From assembly GCA_016185805.1 (NCBI GenBank), contig JACPMW010000005.1, positions 1 through 35,529 on the forward strand: DNA of 35,529 nucleotides, written 5' to 3'. Positions 15,262 to 23,403 of the stretch are shown here, one piece after another (the first letter of the stretch is position 1; each line of letters opens with the position of its first letter). A model generated the notes under the pieces. The model made no database searches, had not been told where the DNA came from, and saw only the letters and a list, made by a program, of their open reading frames with translations. This DNA is from Candidatus Woesearchaeota archaeon. Lineage in GTDB: Archaea > Nanobdellota > Nanobdellia > Woesearchaeales > GW2011-AR4. A program made the position numbers and the translations under genes.

Positions 15262-15770
15262 ATATTGCATTGATAGGGTTCAGGGGCGCGGGAAAAACCA
15301 CAATCGCTAGGCTGCTGGCTGCAAGGCTTGATAAGAAGCTAGTCTCTACAGATGAAGAGATTGCAAAAAAAACAAAAATGCCGATTGCAAAGTTTGTCAA
15401 AAGCTACGGCTGGGACAAGTTCAGGGAAGTGGAATCAGATGTGGTGGAATCCATAAGCGATTTTGATGAATGCATCTTTGACACAGGCGGCGGCATTGTG
15501 ATGAGGAATGAGAATATTATAAATCTAAAGAAGAGTTCCCTGATTGTGCTGCTGACCGCAGATGTGAACACTATAAAAAGCAGGATAAAAAACAGCAAAA
15601 GGCCTCCGTTGACAAACAGAGGGAATTGCATCGATGAGGTAAAGGAAGTTCTTCAGGAAAGGGAAGCAAGATACAAGAGGGCTGCCGATTACACTATTGA
15701 TACCTCAAGGCTGACTGCCGAGGAGGCTTGCGACTTGATAATGCATTATGCGCAAATGGAGCTGCAGTAA
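15258..15770 (+). CDS. aroK: Shikimate kinase, bacterial AroK type
   Basis: The 170-residue protein phosphorylates shikimate with ATP. It is a P-loop kinase: Walker A GFRGAGKTT (residues 7-15), the shikimate-binding aspartate in STDEEI near 32, arginine in KFREVESDV near 54, the GGG loop FDTGGGIVM near 75, and lid residues in KRPPLTNRG near 112. Most archaea use an unrelated GHMP-family shikimate kinase, so a bacterial-type enzyme here suggests the operon or this gene was gained from bacteria. It starts within the aroA stop (ATGA) and is followed one base later by aroC. The length matches the family. Confidence 0.93.
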   Translation: MNIALIGFRGAGKTTIARLLAARLDKKLVSTDEEIAKKTKMPIAKFVKSYGWDKFREVESDVVESISDFDECIFDTGGGIVMRNENIINLKKSSLIVLLTADVNTIKSRIKNSKRPPLTNRGNCIDEVKEVLQEREARYKRAADYTIDTSRLTAEEACDLIMHYAQMELQ

Positions 15771-15771
15771 T

Positions 15772-16848
15772 ATGAACACCTTCGGCACTTTGTTCAGGAT
15801 AACTACATGGGGGGAGAGCCACGGCAAGGCCATAGGGGTTGTGGTGGATGGGTGCCCTGCCGGGCTTGAGATTGATGAAAAAGATATACAAAAAGAGCTT
15901 GACAAAAGGGCGCCTGGGCAAAGCGAGGTCATGAGCCCGAGGAAAGAAACTGATAGGGTGGAGATTTTGAGCGGAATTTTTGAGGGTATGACAACTGGAA
16001 CTCCAATCTCGATGATCATCTACAACAAGGATGCAGACTCCTCAAAGTATGAAAAGATAAGATACTTGCTGAGACCCGGGCACGCTGACTTTTCTTATCA
16101 AGCAAAATACGGCCACAGGGACTATAGGGGAGGCGGGAGGAGCTCTGCCAGAGAGACGGCTGCAAGGGTTGCCGCAGGGGCTATTGCAAAAAAATTGCTG
16201 GAGTTTCATGAAATAAAAATCATAGCTTATGTCAAGGAATTGGCTGGAATAAAATCGAGCAGGATGGATTATAGCCAGATATATGGAAATAATGTGAGGT
16301 GCCCTGACAAGAATGCCGCGAAAAAAATGGAAAAGGCAATCCTAAAGGCAAAAAATGAAGGTGATTCAGTCGGTGGGATTTGCGAGATTATCGCAATGAA
16401 TGTGCCTGCAGGGCTAGGCAAGCCAATTTACAGCAAGCTTGAATCTGATTTGGGGTCTGCAATCCTTGGCATCAATGCAGTCAAGGGAATTGAATTTGGC
16501 ATGGGATTTGAACTGGCAAGAATGAGGGGCAGCCAGTCAAATGACGAATTTATTGTAAAAAATAATAAGATTGCAACAAAAACAAACCACCATGGCGGCA
16601 TTTTAGGTGGTATATCAACTGGAATGCCAATCATTATGAGGGCTGTCGTAAAGCCTGCATCAAGCATATTGAAAAAGCAAAAAACAGTCAATTACAAGAC
16701 GATGAAGCGGGAGATAATTTCAGTTGAGGGGAGGCATGACCCTGCAACTATAGTCAGGTTCCCGCCGATTGCAGAGGCCATGGTTGCTATAGTGCTGGCT
16801 GACCACATGCTCATGGCCGGCAGGATAAATCCTGATAAGATGGGATGA
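15772..16848 (+). CDS. aroC: Chorismate synthase
   Basis: The 358-residue protein completes chorismate by eliminating phosphate from EPSP with reduced FMN. The signature blocks are present: the start [22 protein letters not shown] with the catalytic histidine, [22 protein letters not shown] near 122, [17 protein letters not shown] near 272, and [25 protein letters not shown] near 322 with the second histidine. The ORF-track start at 15748 is upstream; ATG 15772 comes one base after the aroK stop and gives the usual N terminus. It overlaps tyrA by four bases. Confidence 0.96.
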   Translation: MNTFGTLFRITTWGESHGKAIGVVVDGCPAGLEIDEKDIQKELDKRAPGQSEVMSPRKETDRVEILSGIFEGMTTGTPISMIIYNKDADSSKYEKIRYLLRPGHADFSYQAKYGHRDYRGGGRSSARETAARVAAGAIAKKLLEFHEIKIIAYVKELAGIKSSRMDYSQIYGNNVRCPDKNAAKKMEKAILKAKNEGDSVGGICEIIAMNVPAGLGKPIYSKLESDLGSAILGINAVKGIEFGMGFELARMRGSQSNDEFIVKNNKIATKTNHHGGILGGISTGMPIIMRAVVKPASSILKKQKTVNYKTMKREIISVEGRHDPATIVRFPPIAEAMVAIVLADHMLMAGRINPDKMG

Positions 16849-17690
16849 ATTCTATGAAAAGAGTTTCAGTTGGAATTATTGGCGGCACTGGAAAAATGGG
16901 GAGATTCTTCAAAAAATTTTTCGAAAAGAACAAATGCAAAGTCTTGGTTTCATCAAGAAGAACAAGGCTAAAACCAACAGAGTGCGCAAAAAAAAGCGAT
17001 GTCGTTCTTGTCTCTGTACCGATAGGCGCCACTTTAAAAGTCATCAGGGAAATAAGCCCTTGTATAAATAAAAAATCCTTGCTGATTGATACAACCTCCA
17101 TTAAAAAAGAGCCTGTCAATGCAATGCTGAAATATTCCAAATGCGAGGCTATCGGCATGCACCCTGTTTTCGGGCCTAATGTCGGTTCAGTAAAAAACCA
17201 GGCAATTGTATTGTGCCCGGCCAGAGGAAAAAAGTGGCTCAGGTGGATTGCCAATATTTTTGAAAAGAATGGGGCAAAAATCAGGATTGTGACTGCAAAA
17301 AAACACGATGAGATGATGTCCATAATTCAGGGGCTTAATCACTTCAGCACTTTGGCTGTCGCTCATGCGATGAAGCGGTCCGGAATAGCCATAAATGAAA
17401 GCCTTGAATTCGCAAGCCCTGTTTACAGGCTAAGAATGATGATGGTTGGGAGAATCCTAAACCAGAATCCTGAGCTGTATGCCGACATTGAAATAATGAA
17501 TTCCAAGAACAGGGAAATGTTGGACCTGCTGGAAAAATCCTCACAGCAGCTTAAAAAAATAATAGAATCAAAAAATAAAAGGGAGTTTGTGAAATACTTC
17601 AATGAATGCTCGCAGTTTTTTGGGGGTTTCAGGAAAGATGCTGAAAGGACAAGTGACTATCTCATAGAAAAGATGGTGGAGATGGAATGA
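16845..17690 (+). CDS. tyrA: Prephenate dehydrogenase
   Basis: The 281-residue protein oxidatively decarboxylates prephenate to 4-hydroxyphenylpyruvate, the tyrosine precursor. A Rossmann loop GIIGGTGKMGRFF lies at residues 9-21. The domain continues with VVLVSVPIGATLKVIREI near 62, LLIDTTSIKKEPVNAML and the substrate-site histidine in GMHPVFGPNVGS near 104. IQGLNHFSTLAVAHAM near 160 begins the helical dimerisation domain. No chorismate mutase domain or ACT domain is attached, consistent with the separate AroQ upstream. ATG 16845 overlaps the aroC stop, while ATG 16854 would drop three residues. It overlaps pheA by four bases. Confidence 0.9.
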   Translation: MNSMKRVSVGIIGGTGKMGRFFKKFFEKNKCKVLVSSRRTRLKPTECAKKSDVVLVSVPIGATLKVIREISPCINKKSLLIDTTSIKKEPVNAMLKYSKCEAIGMHPVFGPNVGSVKNQAIVLCPARGKKWLRWIANIFEKNGAKIRIVTAKKHDEMMSIIQGLNHFSTLAVAHAMKRSGIAINESLEFASPVYRLRMMMVGRILNQNPELYADIEIMNSKNREMLDLLEKSSQQLKKIIESKNKREFVKYFNECSQFFGGFRKDAERTSDYLIEKMVEME

Positions 17691-18496
17691 GAATAGCAAC
17701 TTTGGGCCCGGAAGGCACTTTCAGCCATGAAGCATCCTTAAAATACGGAAAAAGCTCGCCAATCTCATTTGCAAACACCATCAGGGATGTGTTCGGGCTT
17801 GTTGCTGACGGCAAAGCGGACATCGGAATTGTTCCTGTTGAGAATTCAATTGCAGGCACAATAGGTCAAACCCTTGATTTGCTGTTGGATTATAAGCTTA
17901 TGATTAAGGCAGAGGAGATTATGCCGATAAGCCATAATCTGGTGGGGTTTGGCAGGGCTAGCGAGATAAAAGTTCTTTACCTCCACCCGCAAACTTACGA
18001 GCAATGTGAGATTTTCATCAAAAAGAACTTTCCTAAGGCAGAGATATTGCAAACCTCCAGCAATGGGAGGTCTGCAGAGATTGTCGCAAATGCGAAAGAC
18101 AAATCAAAGGCATCCATAATCCCAAAGATTGCAGCCAGCATTTACAAGCTGAAGATATTGAAGAGAGATGTCCAAGACAGCAGGTTCAATGTCACAAGAT
18201 TCTTTGCCATTGGCAGGAATGATGGGAAAAAAACAGGCTATGACAGGACCAGCATTGCAATTTATCCCCAGGCTGACAGGCCAGGCCTGCTGCATGAAAT
18301 GCTTGGGGAGTTTGCAAAAAGAAGGATAAATTTGACAAAGATTGAGTCCAGGCCTTCAAAGGGCAAGCTTGGCGATTACGTTTTTTTTATTGATTTCCAG
18401 GGGCATAGGGCAGAAAAGAACTCTGCAGATGCTCTTAAAAATCTTGAAAAGAATTTTTTTGTCAAAATATTGGGGAGCTATCCGAGGAAATACTGA
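17687..18496 (+). CDS. pheA: Prephenate dehydratase with ACT domain
   Basis: The 269-residue protein turns prephenate into phenylpyruvate. Type 2 periplasmic-binding-like dehydratase lobes span about 1-180: GPEGTFSHEAS at residues 8-18, GIVPVENSIAGTIGQTLDLL near 54, and the catalytic threonine in FNVTRFFAIG near 169. A C-terminal ACT domain (about 188-265) carries RPGLLHEMLGEFAKRRINLTKIESRP, whose GLL and ESRP motifs bind Phe for feedback inhibition. It is monofunctional. Its ATG overlaps the tyrA stop, and pheS starts 2 bases after its own stop, which joins synthesis and tRNA charging in one transcript. Confidence 0.95.
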   Translation: MRIATLGPEGTFSHEASLKYGKSSPISFANTIRDVFGLVADGKADIGIVPVENSIAGTIGQTLDLLLDYKLMIKAEEIMPISHNLVGFGRASEIKVLYLHPQTYEQCEIFIKKNFPKAEILQTSSNGRSAEIVANAKDKSKASIIPKIAASIYKLKILKRDVQDSRFNVTRFFAIGRNDGKKTGYDRTSIAIYPQADRPGLLHEMLGEFAKRRINLTKIESRPSKGKLGDYVFFIDFQGHRAEKNSADALKNLEKNFFVKILGSYPRKY

Positions 18497-18498
18497 AT

Positions 18499-20016
18499 AT
18501 GGAGATTAAAAAGCTGGCAGAAAGCCTTAACCCTGTTGAAAGAAAGGTTTTGAAAGTTCTTGATAATTTTGATTACTTTCATGACATCATGAAAGCCACA
18601 AATCTCAAGGATGTCGAGGTTTCAAGAGCATTGCAATGGCTGCAGAACAAGAATGTTGTCGAGCTGAAAGAGCAGCAGAAAGAAATGGTGTTATTGGATG
18701 AGAATGGCCTGAAATATCTGAAATCTGGTCTGCCTGAAAGAAAATTCCTTGATGCCATTGAGAGAAAAACATCAGTTTCCGAGATAGCAAAAAAGGCTGG
18801 ATTGAGCAATGAGGAAATTGCAATTTCCCTTGGCGCTTTGAAATCAAAAGCTGCAATTGAAATGGAAAAGGGCAAGGAGCTTCTGGTTTCAATAACTGGC
18901 AATGGAAAGCATTTGCTGAAGCATGGATTTCCTGAAGAGCAGTTCCTAAGGGAAATCTTTCCGAAGGAATTAAGCTCTTTGAATGAAGAGGAAAAGTCTG
19001 TCCTTGAAAATCTAAGAAAAAGAAAAAAAATCATCAGGGTTGAGCTGTCCAAAATAATAAATGTTGAGCTGACAGAAACAGGAAAGAAGCTGCTGAAGGA
19101 AAAAATTGAAGATGATTTGATTGAGAAATTAAGCCCTTCACTGGTAAAGGCAAGTGCGTGGAAGGGCAAGAAATTCAGGCGCTTTGATGTAAAAATCAAT
19201 GTGCCCTCAATTTTCGGAGGCAGAAAGCAGCACTACAGAAGATTTCTTGATGAGGTCAGGCAGAAATTTGTTGCGCTTGGCTTCAAGGAGATGACAGGCC
19301 CGATTGTCGAGACTGATTTTTGGGATATGGATTCCTTATTCATGCCGCAGTTCCACTCTGCAAGGGAAATTCATCAGGCTTATTATGTAAAGGAGCCGAA
19401 ATACGGAAAATTGGATGAAGCTCTTGTCAAGAGAGTGAAGGAAGCTCATGAAAATGGATATGAAACAGGCTCAAAAGGCTGGCGCTATGAGTTTGATGTG
19501 AAAAGAACGCATAGGCACATGCTAAGGACCCAGGGAACTGCATCTTCTGCTAGGATGCTTGCATCAAAAGAGCTGCAAATTCCGGGAAAGTATTTTGCGA
19601 TTTCAAGATGTTTTAGGTATGATATTATTGATGCAACCCACTTGTCGGATTTTTTCCAGACAGAGGGCATTGTTGTCGAGGAAAATCTGAATTTCAGCCA
19701 TTTGAAGGGTTTGCTTAAGATGTTTGCAGAGGAATTTGCAGAGACTGATCAGATAAAGATAACACCGGGCTATTTTCCATTCACAGAGCCAAGCGCAGAG
19801 CTGCATGCAAAGCATCCGGATTTGGGATGGATTGAGCTGGGAGGCTCGGGAATTTTTCGCCCGGAAGTTGTAAAACCCCTTCTTGGAAGGGAAATGCCTG
19901 TGCTTGCATGGGGCATCGGTATAGACAGGATTGCGATGTTCAAGCTCGGAATCAGGGACATTAGGCAGTTATTCAGCCATGACTTGGAATTTTTGAGAAG
20001 TGCAAAAATAGTTTAA
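18499..20016 (+). CDS. pheS: Phenylalanyl-tRNA synthetase alpha subunit, archaeal type
   Basis: The 505-residue protein is the catalytic class II subunit that charges tRNA-Phe. The first about 215 residues are tandem winged-helix modules, as in archaeal and eukaryotic cytosolic PheS. The catalytic core follows: motif 1 near 240-275 with FVALGFKEMTGPIVETDFWDMD, motif 2 FAISRCFRYDIIDATHLSDFFQTEG near 368, the Phe pocket FTEPSAELHAKHP near 427, and motif 3 PVLAWGIGIDRIAM near 473. Its place at the end of the Phe/Tyr synthesis operon is notable, because charged tRNA-Phe is exactly what an attenuator leader would read. Confidence 0.95.
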   Translation: MEIKKLAESLNPVERKVLKVLDNFDYFHDIMKATNLKDVEVSRALQWLQNKNVVELKEQQKEMVLLDENGLKYLKSGLPERKFLDAIERKTSVSEIAKKAGLSNEEIAISLGALKSKAAIEMEKGKELLVSITGNGKHLLKHGFPEEQFLREIFPKELSSLNEEEKSVLENLRKRKKIIRVELSKIINVELTETGKKLLKEKIEDDLIEKLSPSLVKASAWKGKKFRRFDVKINVPSIFGGRKQHYRRFLDEVRQKFVALGFKEMTGPIVETDFWDMDSLFMPQFHSAREIHQAYYVKEPKYGKLDEALVKRVKEAHENGYETGSKGWRYEFDVKRTHRHMLRTQGTASSARMLASKELQIPGKYFAISRCFRYDIIDATHLSDFFQTEGIVVEENLNFSHLKGLLKMFAEEFAETDQIKITPGYFPFTEPSAELHAKHPDLGWIELGGSGIFRPEVVKPLLGREMPVLAWGIGIDRIAMFKLGIRDIRQLFSHDLEFLRSAKIV

Positions 20017-20017
20017 A

Positions 20018-21673
20018 ATGCCGACTATAACTTTTTCACTGAAGGATTTGCAACATCTTGTAGGCAAAAAAATATCCGTTGAGGAGCTGCAGGAACTGGC
20101 CCACTACGGCAAGGGCGACTTTGAAGGCTATGACAAAGAAACAGATGAAGCCAAGATTGACTTCGGGGACACAAACCTTCCATATCTCTGGAGTGTTGAG
20201 GGTGTTGCACGCTTGATTAAGGGAATTCTTGGATTGCAGAAAGGCATTCCTGAAATAAAAGTCAGCAAAGGAGGTTACCAAGTTGTTGTTGACAAGTCTG
20301 TAATCAAATACAGGCCATATATTGCATGCTTCGCTGCAAAAGGCAAAAAGATGGATGATTATTTGATAAAGCAGATGGTGCAGCTGCAGGAGAAATTCTG
20401 CGAGAGCTATGGCAGGAGAAGGCAGAAAGTTTCAATTGGGCTGTATTCCTACAAAAGATTGAAATTTCCGGTGCATTACAAGGCTATTGAGCCATTGTCG
20501 ATAGAGTTCGTGCCTTTGGAATTCAAGGCAAAGATGAACTTAAAGGAGATTTTGGCAGAGCATCCAAAAGGAAGGGATTATGCATGGGTGCTTGAGGGAT
20601 TTGACAAATATCCTGTATTGATGGACGACAAGAATGAAGTGATGAGCTTCGTTCCAATAATCAATTCCAATTTTACAGGAAAGCTCGAGATTGGGGATGA
20701 AGACTTATTTTTTGAAGCTACTGGAATTGACGAGGAAGCTGTCAACCTAGCTGCAAGCATATTTGCTTATGCCCTGCATGACAGAGGCTTCCAGATTTAC
20801 TCTGTTGAGGCAAAATATCCTGACAAAAAAGTTATGATGCCAAATCTGAAGAATGAGTCTATACAGATAAAGAGCGAGCAGATAAAGCATTTGTTTGGAT
20901 TGGAATTAAAAGAAAATGAAATAAAGCAATTACTTGAGAAATCCCAATATGACTTTGCCAATTGGAAAGTGAAAATTCCTGTTTACAGGAATGACATCCT
21001 GCACCCTTATGATATAATAGAAGATATTGGCATAGCCTATGGCTTTGACAAAATAAAAGAATTGCCATTGACAACATTTACGCATGGCTCGACTTTCAAA
21101 TTGAATGAGTTCATTGACAAGGTAAGGGAAATCATTGTGGGGCTTGGCTATCAAGAGATTTTGAGTGCAATATTGGCCAACAAGGAACTGCTTTACAGGA
21201 AGATGAACATCAAAGATTTTGGCACTATTGAGATAGACGACTACATGTCCGAGACTTATTCTGTTGTAAGAAGCTGGATTTTGCCGAATTTGATGGAAGT
21301 TTTTTCAAAAAACAAGCATGTTGAATTTCCCCAGAAGATTTTCGAGCAGGGGCTTGTGAATTCAAGAAAAGGTGATGAAATTTTCGAAAGCCATAGGATA
21401 GCAATTGCTTCTTCCCATGAAAATGCAAACTACACAGAAATGAGGCAGATTTTGGATTATATAATGAAATGCTTTGGCTTGAGCTGTGATATAGAAGAAG
21501 CAGAGCATGATTCTTTCATTGAAGGCCGAGTTGGAAGGGCTATAGTGAAAGGCAAGAAGGTGGCTTATTTGGGAGAAATTTCGCCTGTTGTAATTACAAA
21601 TTGGGGCCTTGAAATGCCAGTTGTCGCTTTGGAGCTGAATTTGAGCGAATTGTGGGAAGTGATGGAAAGGTAA
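20018..21673 (+). CDS. pheT: Phenylalanyl-tRNA synthetase beta subunit, archaeal type
   Basis: The 551-residue protein is the non-catalytic beta subunit; the length is that of archaeal PheT rather than the roughly 800 of bacteria. An N-terminal region (about 1-100) is followed by the B3/B4 editing-type domain (about 110-260, YRPYIACFAAKG to ATGIDEEAVNLAASIFAYAL). The B5 domain with ENEIKQLLEKSQYDF and PVYRNDILHPYDIIEDIGIAYGF lies near 300-360, and the inactive synthetase-like core covers the rest. It starts one base after the pheS stop, so the subunits are made together. The final part AYLGEISPVVITNWGLEMPVVALEL is the conserved C terminus. Confidence 0.95.
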   Translation: MPTITFSLKDLQHLVGKKISVEELQELAHYGKGDFEGYDKETDEAKIDFGDTNLPYLWSVEGVARLIKGILGLQKGIPEIKVSKGGYQVVVDKSVIKYRPYIACFAAKGKKMDDYLIKQMVQLQEKFCESYGRRRQKVSIGLYSYKRLKFPVHYKAIEPLSIEFVPLEFKAKMNLKEILAEHPKGRDYAWVLEGFDKYPVLMDDKNEVMSFVPIINSNFTGKLEIGDEDLFFEATGIDEEAVNLAASIFAYALHDRGFQIYSVEAKYPDKKVMMPNLKNESIQIKSEQIKHLFGLELKENEIKQLLEKSQYDFANWKVKIPVYRNDILHPYDIIEDIGIAYGFDKIKELPLTTFTHGSTFKLNEFIDKVREIIVGLGYQEILSAILANKELLYRKMNIKDFGTIEIDDYMSETYSVVRSWILPNLMEVFSKNKHVEFPQKIFEQGLVNSRKGDEIFESHRIAIASSHENANYTEMRQILDYIMKCFGLSCDIEEAEHDSFIEGRVGRAIVKGKKVAYLGEISPVVITNWGLEMPVVALELNLSELWEVMER

Positions 21674-21684
21674 ATTGAGCAAAA

Positions 21685-21900
21685 ATGTCTAATTATCTTG
21701 TTGGTGTTATTTTCTTAACAATTGGGCTAGTGATTATTTTAATTAATGATAAGTTAATAGACTGGAACAGAAAATACTATGGCAAATTTTTATCAATTAA
21801 AGTTAAGAAAAGGAAATTTTTCTATTATTTTCATAAAATTGTGTATTATTTAGGAGGATTATTTGCAATCGTATTCGGAATAAAAAATTTAATAAATTAA
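21685..21900 (+). CDS. Small two-helix membrane protein
   Basis: I do not recognise this 71-residue protein. Residues about 4-20 (YLVGVIFLTIGLVIILI) and about 48-67 (IVYYLGGLFAIVFGIKNL) are clear transmembrane helices. A basic loop between them, KVKKRKFFYYFHK, fits an inside-facing loop. It begins 11 bases after pheT, which puts it in the operon, but it could also be a separate short gene. It is convergent with the eL14 gene, 11 bases away. A DUF-type integral membrane protein is the most that can be said. Confidence 0.5.
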   Translation: MSNYLVGVIFLTIGLVIILINDKLIDWNRKYYGKFLSIKVKKRKFFYYFHKIVYYLGGLFAIVFGIKNLIN

Positions 21901-21911
21901 AAAAATAAAAT
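21880..21911 (-). terminator. T-rich stretch ending the eL14 transcript
   Basis: On the minus strand the bases just after the eL14 stop are ATTTTATTTTTTTAATTTATTAAATTTTTT, a typical archaeal oligo-T terminator. They also code for the C terminus of the convergent membrane protein. Confidence 0.4.
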
Positions 21912-22403
21912 TCACTCCTTTTTCTTCGGAGCAGCTTTCTTCGGCTTTGATTCTTTGGCTGGTTTCTCAGTTTCCTCTTCTGCTGTTGTTTCTGTTTTCT
22001 CCTCAGCCAGTCCTGCCTTCTCTTCAAGTGAAGTTTCCTCAGCTTTTTCTTCCTTTTTCTTTGGCTTAAAGAAGTCCCTCAGCTTTCTTTTCTCTTCCTT
22101 CTGCACCCTCAATTGCTCTGGTGTTTTTCTTTTTGCTCTTGGTCTTTCTGTTTTTGGTTTCGGCTTTGAAACTCTTGCCTTCAACCCAAATTCATCAAGT
22201 GCTTTGGCAACTTCCTCATGGGAAGCATTCTTTTCTATCTTTAGGACTTGGTTTAATGGCTCCAAATGAAGGATATTCACTTTTCTCCTTCTTGTCTCTC
22301 CATCCAAAAGCACAAATTTGTCATCGAGAATGTCTATTAGGATTCCTTTCTTGCCGGCATCTCTTCCTGCAATCTTAACACATACTCTTCCAATCTCAAT
22401 CAT
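21912..22403 (-). CDS. rpl14e: Ribosomal protein eL14 with charged C-terminal tail
   Basis: The 163-residue protein begins with the KOW-type eL14 core, MIEIGRVCVKIAGRDAGKKG then FVLLDGETRRRKVNILHLEPL, ending near residue 75. It assembles into the large ribosomal subunit. The rest, about 90 residues, is a Lys/Glu/Pro-rich low-complexity tail with KTERPRAKRKTPEQLR and a run of Glu-Lys and Thr-Glu repeats, ending KKAAPKKKE. Typical archaeal eL14 is only 80-100 residues, so the tail is an unusual extension. A GGAGG ribosome binding site lies 6 nt ahead of the ATG. The neighbour upstream is eL34. Confidence 0.88.
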   Translation of the reverse strand: MIEIGRVCVKIAGRDAGKKGILIDILDDKFVLLDGETRRRKVNILHLEPLNQVLKIEKNASHEEVAKALDEFGLKARVSKPKPKTERPRAKRKTPEQLRVQKEEKRKLRDFFKPKKKEEKAEETSLEEKAGLAEEKTETTAEEETEKPAKESKPKKAAPKKKE

Positions 22404-22407
22404 TTTT

Positions 22408-22456
22408 TCCTCCGATCACTCAATTTAAAGTGGTGTCACCATCCACTCAAGTGATT
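22408..22456 (-). promoter_or_regulatory. Hairpin leader and ribosome binding site of eL14
   Basis: On the minus strand ATCACT and AGTGAT (22450-22455 and 22415-22420) can pair, enclosing AGTGG/CCACT (22443-22447 and 22429-22433). The ribosome binding site GGAGG lies just 3' of the outer arm. A TATA-like ATTTTAAATC is farther upstream. The structure may be a translational operator or chance symmetry. Confidence 0.3.
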
Positions 22457-22515
22457 TCTTTGTTGTTTATGTTATTAATTTTGAATTGTTTGATTTAAAA
22501 TATTAGTTTAAATTT

Positions 22516-22782
22516 TTATTGCCTTGCCTTGTCTATTATTTTTTGCCTCATGCATCTGCTGCATAAGATTCCTCCAAACGGCCTCTCTGGTCTTTTTTTT
22601 GTCTTGGCCATGCTTCTCATCCTGAAGGGCAATTCTCTTGGGATTCCTTTTAGCACAGCGCCGCAGTTGCCGCACCTTGCAGCTGGTGGCTTTCTTTTTT
22701 TATAGTGAAGGCTAACCCTGTTGCCTGGTACTTTTCTGAAAATCCTCCTTAAGCTTCTGCTCCTTAATCTTGGCGCTGGCAT
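22516..22782 (-). CDS. rpl34e: Ribosomal protein eL34
   Basis: The 88-residue protein is the large-subunit zinc-ribbon protein eL34. The start MPAPRLRSRSLRRIFRKVPGN is the family N terminus, and two cysteine pairs, CGNC near 37 and CSRC near 76, form the zinc site, with KIIDKARQ at the end. The ORF track extends it 46 residues upstream, but those residues (MHILNSISKYSYLK...) are not eL34-like and overlap the promoter. ATG 22782 is the better start. It would be leaderless, with its TATA box about 26 nt ahead. Confidence 0.93.
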   Translation of the reverse strand: MPAPRLRSRSLRRIFRKVPGNRVSLHYKKRKPPAARCGNCGAVLKGIPRELPFRMRSMAKTKKRPERPFGGILCSRCMRQKIIDKARQ

Positions 22783-22802
22783 GCCTTTTAGGAAGGCCAA
22801 GC

Positions 22803-22815
22803 TATTTAAAAAGGT
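22803..22815 (-). promoter_or_regulatory. eL34 promoter (BRE/TATA)
   Basis: On the minus strand AACCTTTTTAAATAG is a strong BRE plus TATA element, with its centre about 26 nt before ATG 22782, predicting a leaderless transcript. Confidence 0.6.
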
Positions 22816-22868
22816 TATGAAATCTTTAAAGATTTCATAGCCCAGGAAAAACTTTGTTTTTCCGCTGG
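22813..22868. promoter_or_regulatory. Two tandem perfect inverted repeats between divergent promoters
   Basis: A 24-bp perfect palindrome occupies 22816-22839; its half site is TATGAAATCTTT. The flanks GGT and GCC extend it in RNA. It directly abuts the eL34 BRE. A second repeat, GGAAAAAC-TTT-GTTTTTCC (22845-22863), with outer CCA/TGG, follows at once. The pilin TATA box is about 15 bp beyond. The arrangement fits an operator for one or both genes or a structured RNA. Confidence 0.5.
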
Positions 22869-22875
22869 TTAGCAT

Positions 22876-22889
22876 AATCTTTAAATAGG
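22876..22889 (+). promoter_or_regulatory. Promoter of the type IV pilin-like gene
   Basis: AATCTTTAAATAGG is a TATA element whose centre is about 32 nt before ATG 22915. The transcript would be leaderless or nearly so. Confidence 0.5.
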
Positions 22890-22914
22890 AATACTTTGAA
22901 ATGGAGTTAAGTAT

Positions 22915-23403
22915 ATGCAAATATTTTTTCGCTTAAAAAGAGGAGTGTCTCCGTTGATAGCCACTATTCTTTTGATAGCTTTTGCTGTTGCACTCGGCTC
23001 GGTTGTCATGAATTGGGGCTTGAGCCTCAGCCTTGGAAAATCAGAAGACGGGTGCAGGAATGTTGAGATTAAAATAAGAAGCCCGGATTCATCTGATGTT
23101 TGTTTCGGCGGCTTCGGGCAAAATGGGTATATAAACTTCATAGTCGACAACACCGGCAATGCTGATATAAGCGGCTTGGCAATATGGATTGTGGGCGACA
23201 AGGGCACGAGGCTTTTTGACCTTGACAATATCCTGATAAAAAAAGGCTCTTTGTACGACAAAAAGGACAAGGAAGTGGGCTATGACTTCACACAATTTGG
23301 CAACATAAAGCAAGTGCAATTCATTCCAAAGGTAAAGGCTGAAACGCAAGAGATATGCCCAAAGAATTCCATAAAAGCTGAAAAAATCGGAGTATGTCAA
23401 TAA
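22915..23403 (+). CDS. Archaeal type IV pilin-like protein
   Basis: The 162-residue protein has a class III signal peptide: a short basic leader FFRLKRG, then VSPLIATILLIAFAVALGSVVMNWG, a hydrophobic helix. PibD-type peptidase should cut after the glycine (KRG|V) and the helix would pack into a filament core or anchor the protein. The mature domain has four cysteines, CRNVE, DVCFGG, EICPK and GVCQ, that could pair. The family is archaeal surface appendage or secreted pilin-like proteins, with no clear role here. It is alone on its strand and its last bases overlap the minus-strand EMC3-like gene by seven bases. Confidence 0.8.
   Translation: MQIFFRLKRGVSPLIATILLIAFAVALGSVVMNWGLSLSLGKSEDGCRNVEIKIRSPDSSDVCFGGFGQNGYINFIVDNTGNADISGLAIWIVGDKGTRLFDLDNILIKKGSLYDKKDKEVGYDFTQFGNIKQVQFIPKVKAETQEICPKNSIKAEKIGVCQ

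Noticed and set aside
18579-19199. 206-codon minus-strand ORF over pheS
   Set aside because: It is Ser/Phe-rich shadow of the Lys/Glu-rich pheS N-terminal modules, with no motif.
22783-22920. 46-residue N-terminal extension of eL34 in the ORF track
   Set aside because: It is not eL34-like and runs through the TATA box and palindromes.
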